Assembly (NCBI GenBank): GCA_964517075.1
Contig: CAZFAT010000013.1
Coordinates: 1-6,342 of the forward strand
Reading direction: 5' to 3'
DNA: 6,342 nucleotides
Source of the DNA: CAZFAT01 sp964517075
GTDB lineage: Bacteria > Acidobacteriota > Vicinamibacteria > Vicinamibacterales > SCN-69-37
Of this stretch, positions 1 to 5,104 are shown one piece after another. The notes under the pieces are model-generated. The model ran no database searches, was not told the origin of the DNA, and was given only the letters and a program-made list of their open reading frames with translations. Within the stretch, counting starts at the first letter, position 1. Every line of letters begins with the position of its first letter. The translations under genes were made by a program, and so were the position numbers.

Positions 1-993
1 ACGCTGGACCAGGCGCGCGAGATGTTCCACCACCACAAGGTCGAGAAACTCCTGGTGGTGGATGCCGAGTACCGCCTGAAGGGCCTCATCACCGTCAAGG
101 ACATCCAGAAACTCGTCAAGTACCCCAACGCGTGCAAGGACAGCCTCGGCCGGCTGCGCGTCGGGGCGGCGATTGGCGTCAGCCGCGACACGATCGAGCG
201 CGCGGCGGCGCTCGCGGCCGCCCACGTGGATGCGCTGGTCATCGACACGGCGCACGCGCACTCGCAGGGCGTGCTCGACATGGTCGCCCGCATCCGCGAG
301 CTGCATCCGGAGGTGGACGTCATCGCCGGCAATGTCGCGACCGCGGAGGCGACGCGCGCGCTGATCGACCGCGGCGTGGACGCCGTGAAGGTCGGCATCG
401 GCGCCGGATCCATCTGCACCACGCGCGTGGTGGCCGGCATCGGCATGCCGATGATCACCGCCATCGCCGAGTGCGCGCGCGCCGCGGCGGATCGCGACGT
501 GCCGATCATCGCCGACGGCGGCATTCGCTACTCGGGCGACGTCACCAAGGCGCTTGCCGTCGGCGCCAGCTCCGCCATGATCGGCAGCCTCTTCGCCGGC
601 ACCGACGAGAGCCCGGGCGAGATCATCCTGTTCCAGGGCCGCAGCTTCAAGGAATACCGTGGCATGGGATCGATCGGCGCGATGCGCCGCGGCAGCCGCG
701 ATCGCTACTTCCAGGACGAGTACGATCTCGAAGGGACGGGCGACGGCTCCGACAAGCTCGTGCCCGAGGGCATTGAGGGACGCGTCGCTCACAAGGGCAG
801 CGTGGCCGCCATGATTCACCAGCTGGTCGGCGGCCTCCGCGCCGGCATGGGCTACTGCGGCTGTGGCGACATCCCCACCCTCCAGCGCGACGCCCACCTC
901 ATCCGCGTCACCTTCGCCGGTGTCCGCGAAGGCCACGTGCACGACGTCATCATCACGAAGGAAGCGCCGAACTATCGGGTGGAGTCACGGTAG
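1..993 (+). CDS. guaB: IMP dehydrogenase, 3' part (5' end outside window)
   Basis: The product oxidises IMP to XMP with NAD+, the committed step of guanine nucleotide synthesis, in the cytoplasm. The frame is open from base 1, so the gene is cut by the window edge. 330 residues are present against about 490 in full-length bacterial enzymes, so roughly 160 N-terminal residues are missing. The visible part starts in CBS domain 2 (EKLLVVD, GLITVKDI). The catalytic barrel follows, with the NAD-site region VDALVIDTAHAHS, the loop GIGAGSICTTR whose catalytic Cys codon is at 415-417, the phosphate-site IADGGIRYSGD, the loop YRGMGSIGAM, and the mobile flap with the Arg-Tyr pair in SRDRYFQ and VPEGIEG. 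It ends with the typical tail HDVIITKEAPNYR. The catalytic loop has Ala where most family members have Pro (GIGPGS). The last 41 nt overlap the 3' end of tsaE on the opposite strand. Identification is secure. Confidence 0.97.
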   Translation, partial: TLDQAREMFHHHKVEKLLVVDAEYRLKGLITVKDIQKLVKYPNACKDSLGRLRVGAAIGVSRDTIERAAALAAAHVDALVIDTAHAHSQGVLDMVARIRELHPEVDVIAGNVATAEATRALIDRGVDAVKVGIGAGSICTTRVVAGIGMPMITAIAECARAAADRDVPIIADGGIRYSGDVTKALAVGASSAMIGSLFAGTDESPGEIILFQGRSFKEYRGMGSIGAMRRGSRDRYFQDEYDLEGTGDGSDKLVPEGIEGRVAHKGSVAAMIHQLVGGLRAGMGYCGCGDIPTLQRDAHLIRVTFAGVREGHVHDVIITKEAPNYRVESR

Positions 994-1396
994 GTCCAAC
1001 GACTATCCGCCGCTCCCCCTCTCCCACCACCTCGATCGTCACGTCGATCGCGTCCTCCGGAGCGTCCTGCCAGCGGTCCGGCCACTCCACCGCCATCACG
1101 GCGTCGTCGAGCAAATCGTCGAGCGCGAGGTCGCGGACTTCCGCGGGGGACAGACGGTAGAGATCCACGTGCTGCAGGCGCGTAGTCCCGGGGTACTCCT
1201 GGACGATGGTGAAGGTGGGGCTGGAGACGTCGGACGGATCGCAGCCGAGGCCCTCGGCGAGGCCGCGGACGAACGCGGTCTTGCCGGCGCCGAGCAGACC
1301 ACTGACGCGCACGACCATGCCGGGGCGCAGGGTGGCGGCGAGCGCGCGGCCGAGGGCGGCGGTCTCCGCCTCACTGGCGGTGACGTGCACGGTCAC
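953..1396 (-). CDS. tsaE: tRNA t6A37 biosynthesis ATPase TsaE
   Basis: This is the small P-loop ATPase that works with TsaB and TsaD to complete threonylcarbamoyl transfer to A37 of ANN-decoding tRNAs. It acts in the cytoplasm. The protein is 147 aa, normal for the family. Visible motifs are Walker A GLLGAGKT (residues 33-40; most homologues read GDLGAGKT), the switch-like SSPTFTIVQEY (58-68), HVDLYRL (76-82), and VEWPDRW (103-109) with the conserved Glu-Trp. The start is GTG at 1396, sharing the 4-nt overlap GTGA with the nnr stop codon. There is no strong Shine-Dalgarno, only a GAG about 3 nt upstream, so coupled translation from nnr is likely. A second in-frame GTG two codons in is a possible alternative. 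The last residues (PTVTPPDSSALPS) are encoded on the strand opposite the guaB end and look unconserved. No tsaB or tsaD is in the window. Confidence 0.95.
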   Translation of the reverse strand: MTVHVTASEAETAALGRALAATLRPGMVVRVSGLLGAGKTAFVRGLAEGLGCDPSDVSSPTFTIVQEYPGTTRLQHVDLYRLSPAEVRDLALDDLLDDAVMAVEWPDRWQDAPEDAIDVTIEVVGEGERRIVVGPTVTPPDSSALPS

Positions 1397-2970
1397 GACT
1401 CGGACGCCGACGGTCGTTTGCGCGCGGTCAGATCGAGCACCGCATCGCCGAGGTGACCCAGGATGTCCCCCGCGATGAGCGCCACCTCCCCTTCGTCCGC
1501 CTCCGCGAGATCGCCGGCCAGGCCGTGGAGAAACACGCCCAGCCTGGTGGCCGCCTCGGCGTCGAGCAACTGGCCCAGCCAGGCCGCGATGACGCCGGTG
1601 AGCACGTCGCCGGCGCCGGCGGTCGCCATGCCGGCGTTGCCCGTGGGATTGATCGACGTCCGCCCCTCGGGCGAGGCAATGATCGTGCGGTAGCCCTTCA
1701 GGACGACGTGCACGCGGTGTGTGGCGGCGAAGTCCCGTGCGACCTCGAGGCGGCGCGACTGCACGTCTTCCGACGTCCGGCCGACGAGCCGCGCCATCTC
1801 GCCGACGTGAGGCGTCACGATGATGTCGAGGCCCTCGCGTCCGACTAGCCGATCGGCCTCGCCCGCGAAGGCATACAGGGCATCGGCATCGAGCACCAGC
1901 GGCACGCCCGAGCGCTCCACGAGCGCCTGCACTACGGCGGACACCGACGGCGAGCGGCCGAGTCCCGGGCCGATGGCGATCACGTCCGCGTCGAACGCCA
2001 GCAGGTCATCGACGGCGGCTTGAGCGACCGTCCCATCGGCCGCTTCGTCGAGCGGCAGTGTCATGAACTCGGCGCCGTGCGCGGCAATCGCGGCGATCGA
2101 GGAGGCGGGCGCGGCGACCGTCACCAGCCCGGCGCCCGACCGCAGCGCCGCCATCGCCGCGAGCGCCGCCGCGCCGGTCTTGCCACGCGATCCAGCAACG
2201 ATCAGGAGCCGGCCGTAGTCTCCCTTGTGCGACTCCGGCGACCGCGGCTCGATCAGCTCACGCATGCCCTCGCGCGTGAGGACATCAGTCCAGGGGCCTG
2301 ACACGCTCTGGATCACCGGATCCGGAATGCCGATGTCGGCCACGACCAGCATGCCGGCGCGGAGTTCGCCCGGCGGCAGCACCAGCGGCAGCTTCGGCGC
2401 GCCCAGCGTGACGGTCAGTGTCGCGTCAATCGACGGCCCAATCACCTCGTGCGTGTCCGCCGACAGACCGCTCGGGAGATCGATGGCCACCACGGGCCGC
2501 GTGGATGAATTCACGTCGTCCACGATCGTCTGCACGAGCCCCTCGAGCGGGCCGCGCAGGCCCGTGCCGTAGAGCGCGTCCACGACGACGTCGGCGCCGA
2601 GGACGTCGGTGCCGTGCAGCTCCCACGCGGGGACATCGCCAACCTCGACGACGTCGAGGCCGAGGTTGCGCAGGACGGTGAGGTTCGTCCGGGCGTCGCC
2701 GGCGACCTGGTCTGCGCGGCCGACCAGAAACACGCTGACGTCGATTCCCCGCGCGGCCAGCACGCGGGCCACCACGAAGCCGTCGCCGCCGTTGCTGCCG
2801 GGGCCGCACAGGACCGCGACGCGCATCGCGTCGAGCTCCTCGAAGGCCGAGACCATGGCCGCCGCCACCTGCCGGCCGGCGTTCTCCATGAGCACCGCCG
2901 ACGGCAGGCCGACTTCCTCGATCGTCCGCCGGTCGGCCTCACGCATCTGGGTGCTGGTCAGCACGCGCAT
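1393..2970 (-). CDS. nnr: Bifunctional NAD(P)H-hydrate epimerase / ADP- or ATP-dependent dehydratase
   Basis: This metabolite-repair enzyme restores hydrated NADH and NADPH. The N-terminal domain (NnrE/YjeF_N) epimerises the R and S hydrates. The C-terminal domain (NnrD, ribokinase-like) dehydrates the S form with ADP or ATP. The protein is 525 aa, as expected for the fusion. The epimerase half shows GPGSNGGDG (56-64), DALYGTGLRG (131-140) and AIDLPSGLSAD (162-172). The dehydratase half shows HKGDYGRLLIVAGS (248-261), GPGLGRS (334-340), LDADAL (360-365), TPHVGEMARL (386-395), and NPTGNAGMATAGAGDVLTG (441-459) with the catalytic Asp at about 455. I chose ATG at 2970 because MRVLTSTQMREADRRTIEE is the normal family N-terminus. 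The frame stays open upstream to 3987, but that part lies opposite the aminotransferase gene. A weak GGATAGG lies about 10 nt before the ATG. The stop overlaps the tsaE start by 4 nt, and nnr/yjeF next to tsaE is a common bacterial pairing. Confidence 0.96.
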   Translation of the reverse strand: MRVLTSTQMREADRRTIEEVGLPSAVLMENAGRQVAAAMVSAFEELDAMRVAVLCGPGSNGGDGFVVARVLAARGIDVSVFLVGRADQVAGDARTNLTVLRNLGLDVVEVGDVPAWELHGTDVLGADVVVDALYGTGLRGPLEGLVQTIVDDVNSSTRPVVAIDLPSGLSADTHEVIGPSIDATLTVTLGAPKLPLVLPPGELRAGMLVVADIGIPDPVIQSVSGPWTDVLTREGMRELIEPRSPESHKGDYGRLLIVAGSRGKTGAAALAAMAALRSGAGLVTVAAPASSIAAIAAHGAEFMTLPLDEAADGTVAQAAVDDLLAFDADVIAIGPGLGRSPSVSAVVQALVERSGVPLVLDADALYAFAGEADRLVGREGLDIIVTPHVGEMARLVGRTSEDVQSRRLEVARDFAATHRVHVVLKGYRTIIASPEGRTSINPTGNAGMATAGAGDVLTGVIAAWLGQLLDAEAATRLGVFLHGLAGDLAEADEGEVALIAGDILGHLGDAVLDLTARKRPSASES

Positions 2971-2998
2971 GTGTCGGCAGCCTATCCGGCTACGAGGG

Positions 2999-3014
2999 CT
3001 GGAGGCAACTCCAG
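2999..3014. repeat. Inverted repeat CTGGAG-GCAA-CTCCAG (hairpin with GNRA-type loop)
   Basis: Both arms are perfect 6-bp complements around a 4-nt loop. Read as + strand RNA the loop is GCAA, a GNRA tetraloop, which stabilises small hairpins. Read leftward it would sit in the nnr leader about 30 nt before the nnr start codon. No T-run follows on either strand, so it is not a canonical intrinsic terminator. It could be an operator, a leader structure or chance in GC-rich DNA. Confidence 0.5.
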
Positions 3015-3043
3015 GACGGATGGTGTCAAACGGACGAGGGTGC

Positions 3044-3055
3044 GAGGGTACCCTC
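3044..3055. repeat. Perfect 12-bp palindrome GAGGGTACCCTC, possible operator
   Basis: The 12 bases read identically on both strands, and symmetry stops at the flanking bases. The palindrome lies 29 bp upstream of the aminotransferase ATG, where a repressor or activator dimer could bind. Its left arm is the last of three CGAGGG words in this gap. The binding role is inference; no known regulator motif is recognised. Confidence 0.4.
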
Positions 3056-3084
3056 CGCGAAGTTTGAGTAGACTTGTGCGACTC

Positions 3085-3951
3085 ATGGGAGCTGTCGTCT
3101 ACGTCAATGGCACCATTCGGCCGGCCGATCAGGCCGTCGTGCCGGTGTTCGACCACGGATTCCTGTACGGCGACGGCATCTACGAGACGCTGCGGACCTA
3201 TGCCCGGGAGCCCTTCCTGTTCGACCGGCACGTGGCGCGGCTGCGTCACTCGGCCGCGCTGATGGCGCTGCCCGTGCCGTTCGCCGACGACGAACTGGAC
3301 GCGAGGGTGCGCGAGACGATGGCGGCACAGGCCGCGTCCGGGGAGCTGTACATCCGGATTCTCCTGACGCGCGGCGTGGGCGAGCTGTCCTACGACCCGG
3401 CGGTCTGCCCCACGCCGACCCTCGTCATCATCGTCAAGCCCCTCGCGCTGCCGGCCGAGCGCACGTTCACGGAGGGCATTCGCCTGGCGCTCGTGAGCCT
3501 GCGCCGCAATCATCCGGACGCGTTGAACCCGGTGATCAAGTCCAACAACCTGCTGAACAACGCGCTGGCCATGCAGGAGGCCTACCGGCAGGGCGCCGAC
3601 GAGGCGCTGATGCTGAACCAGGCGGGCGAGATTGCCGAGTGCTCGCAGTCGAACGTGTTCCTCGTGATCGGGGGCGCCGTCCTGACGCCACCGCTGTCGG
3701 CCGGGCTGCTGCCAGGCGTGACGCGCGAGTTCGTGCTGGACCTGGCGCGCGAAACCGGCGTCCCGGCGCGTGAGGCACGGCTGACCCCGGCCGACCTGGC
3801 CCGGGCCGCGGAGGTGTTCATCACGGGAACGACCCGCGAGGTCACCCCGGTGCGGGCGATTGACGACCGCGCGGTCGGCGACGGACGGCCGGGCCCGTTG
3901 ACCGCCCGGTTGCTGTCGGCCTTTCGGCAGCGCGTGGCGCAGCCGGCGTAA
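3085..3951 (+). CDS. Class IV PLP-dependent aminotransferase (branched-chain / D-amino-acid transaminase-like)
   Basis: This cytoplasmic PLP enzyme has the fold-type IV fold shared by IlvE, D-alanine transaminase and aminodeoxychorismate lyase (PabC). At 288 aa it has the usual length. Motifs are VYVNGTIRPADQAVVPVFDH (5-24), the YGDGIYETLRTY segment (28-39), ARLRHSA (51-57), VIKSNNLLNNALAMQEA (150-166) with the PLP-binding Lys at about 152, AECSQSNVF (184-192) with the Glu (185) expected to contact the pyridine nitrogen, GVTREF (211-216), and TGTTREVTPV (248-257) for the cofactor phosphate. The Lys region and C-terminus resemble D-amino-acid transaminases. However, TRGVGELSYDPAVCPTPT lacks the R-x-H carboxylate trap of Bacillus DAAT and resembles the loop of IlvE-annotated proteins, so the substrate is unresolved. 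ATG 3085 matches the family N-terminus. GTG 3076 is an alternative, and no clear ribosome-binding site precedes either. The gene diverges from nnr and lies 15 nt before the adaptor genes. Confidence 0.92.
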   Translation: MGAVVYVNGTIRPADQAVVPVFDHGFLYGDGIYETLRTYAREPFLFDRHVARLRHSAALMALPVPFADDELDARVRETMAAQAASGELYIRILLTRGVGELSYDPAVCPTPTLVIIVKPLALPAERTFTEGIRLALVSLRRNHPDALNPVIKSNNLLNNALAMQEAYRQGADEALMLNQAGEIAECSQSNVFLVIGGAVLTPPLSAGLLPGVTREFVLDLARETGVPAREARLTPADLARAAEVFITGTTREVTPVRAIDDRAVGDGRPGPLTARLLSAFRQRVAQPA

Positions 3952-3966
3952 ACGATCAGGCCGCCG

Positions 3967-5103
3967 ATGAGGTATCCAGACCATCACAAAATGACAGCCC
4001 GCCCAACTTTTTCGGGCCCACGACCGTCTCTTAAGGGCGTGCGAACGGCTTCGTACTCGTTCCCTGTCGCAATTGTGGGACTGGCGGCACTGTCGCTCGT
4101 GTCATGTCGCGGCGAGCCCCAGGCTGCGTCGGCGCCGGCGCTGGTCAGCCAGGGGCCAGCCGCGGCGCCGCTGCCGATCCGCTTCTCGGGCACGGTCGAG
4201 GCGAGTCGCGCCACGACCATCCAGGTACCGCGCCTCGCTGGCCAGACCAGTTTCATCCTCGTGATCACCGCGCTCGCCAAGCCCGGCAGTCACGTGCAGG
4301 CGGGCGATCTCATTGTCGAGTTCGATCCGCAGGAACAGCTCCGCGCCGCCTTCGATCGGCAGGCCGAACTGGTGGACCTCGACGGACAAATCGCGACGAA
4401 GCACGCGGAGCAGGACGTCGCGCGGGCGGCCGACGAGACGGCGCTCACCGAGGCGGGGCGCAACGTCGAGCGCGCCGCGCTCGACGTGAAGCAGAACGAT
4501 CTGGTGGCGCGGGTCGAAGCCGAAAAGAACACGCTGGCACTCGAGCAGGCCCGCGCCCGGTTGGCGCAGTTGAAGGAGACAGCGGCGCTCAAGCGCCAGG
4601 CGGCCGCGGCCGACCTCCGCATCCTCGAGATCCAGCGGGCGCGCGCCGCTCGGGCGCTCGAGTACGCGGAAGGAAACGCCACGCTGATGCGAGTCCACGC
4701 GCCGTTTCCCGGCCTGGTCGTCCTCAAGCAGATCTACCAGAGCACCGGATTCGTTGAGGTGCAGGAAGGCCAGGAGGTGCGGGCCGGGGCGGGCATTGTC
4801 GACATCGTGGATCCGTCGGCGATGCAGGTCCGCGCGCGGGTGCCGCAGCCCGACGTGGGACTCGTCACGGCCGGCCAGCCGGCCAAGGTGCGGCTCGACG
4901 CCTACCCCGAACTGATCTTCGACGGCCAGGTCGAATCCGTGGCGCCGCTGGGTCTCGCGAGCACGCGCACGCCGAAAGTTCGAACGTTCACCGCCGTGGT
5001 CTCGATCAAGGGGACGGCGCCGCAGCTCATGCCGGATCTCTCCGCGTCGGTCGAAATCGTTCCGGCAGCGACGCCTCCGATGCCGGCGCCGGAGGCGCCC
5101 TAG
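3967..5103 (+). CDS. Periplasmic adaptor (membrane fusion) lipoprotein, HlyD/RND-MFP type
   Basis: The predicted product links an inner-membrane transporter to an outer-membrane channel. It has a hydrophobic segment (about 33-46) ending in a lipobox LVSC with Cys 47, so a lipidated periplasmic protein is likely. Next come the first beta-barrel/lipoyl half (IRFSGTVEAS about 71-80; GSHVQAGDLIVEFDPQEQ about 108-125), a heptad-like coiled-coil hairpin rich in Ala, Glu and Arg (about 121-235), the second lipoyl half (RVHAPFPGLVVLKQ about 242-255) and a beta-barrel (MQVRARVPQPDVG through SASVEIVP, about 286-366). It then ends in a Pro/Ala tail, with no membrane-proximal domain. The start is uncertain. 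ATG 3967 has AGG 6 nt upstream but gives an unusually long n-region. ATG 3991 and GTG 4039 are alternatives, the last giving a textbook 22-residue signal peptide but a poorly spaced AAGGG. The next adaptor gene begins 1 nt after the stop. Confidence 0.88.
   Translation: MRYPDHHKMTARPTFSGPRPSLKGVRTASYSFPVAIVGLAALSLVSCRGEPQAASAPALVSQGPAAAPLPIRFSGTVEASRATTIQVPRLAGQTSFILVITALAKPGSHVQAGDLIVEFDPQEQLRAAFDRQAELVDLDGQIATKHAEQDVARAADETALTEAGRNVERAALDVKQNDLVARVEAEKNTLALEQARARLAQLKETAALKRQAAAADLRILEIQRARAARALEYAEGNATLMRVHAPFPGLVVLKQIYQSTGFVEVQEGQEVRAGAGIVDIVDPSAMQVRARVPQPDVGLVTAGQPAKVRLDAYPELIFDGQVESVAPLGLASTRTPKVRTFTAVVSIKGTAPQLMPDLSASVEIVPAATPPMPAPEAP
5091..5095 (+). promoter_or_regulatory. Shine-Dalgarno GGAGG for the second adaptor gene
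   Basis: GGAGG lies 9 nt before the GTG at 5105, inside the last codons of the first adaptor gene. It is the best ribosome-binding site seen in the window and decides the GTG start. Its position within the upstream coding sequence suggests coupled translation of the two adaptors. Confidence 0.75.
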
Positions 5104-5104
5104 C

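Larger units (their letters stand above)
2971..3084. promoter_or_regulatory. Divergent intergenic region between nnr and the aminotransferase gene
   Basis: This 114-bp gap must carry the promoters for nnr-tsaE (leftward) and probably for the aminotransferase (rightward), because the two genes start back to back. I see no convincing -35/-10 pair on either strand. One weak -10-like hexamer, TAGACT (3069-3074), lies 10 nt before the aminotransferase ATG. The gap also contains a hairpin at 2999-3014, a palindrome at 3044-3055 and three CGAGGG words (2993-2998, 3035-3040, 3043-3048). The regulatory role is inferred from gene orientation. Confidence 0.55.

Noticed and set aside
132..776. 214-codon + strand frame inside guaB
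   Set aside because: It is an Arg-rich out-of-frame reading of a clearly conserved IMP dehydrogenase gene.
1034..1051. CGATCG-TCACGT-CGATCG inverted repeat
   Set aside because: It lies inside tsaE coding sequence, and CGATCG is a common self-complementary word in GC-rich genomes. Nothing suggests a site.
863..1456. 197-codon open frame on the + strand across the guaB end and tsaE
   Set aside because: It is a shadow of guaB (out of frame) and antisense to tsaE. The translation has no family motif.
2614..3084. In-frame upstream extension of the aminotransferase
   Set aside because: It overlaps nnr on the other strand and shows no aminotransferase similarity. The conserved N-terminus (VYVNGTIRPADQ) starts just after ATG 3085.
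2971..3987. Open-frame N-terminal extension of nnr by 339 codons on the minus strand
   Set aside because: It lies opposite the real aminotransferase gene, has low-complexity Arg/His/Gln-rich composition, and the conserved nnr family N-terminus begins exactly at 2970. GC-rich DNA often lacks stops in antisense frames.
3997..4017. GCCCG ... CGGGC with a T-run as an intrinsic terminator after the aminotransferase
   Set aside because: The T-run lies in the loop rather than after the stem, and the stem is only 5 bp. It does not meet the usual terminator pattern on either strand.
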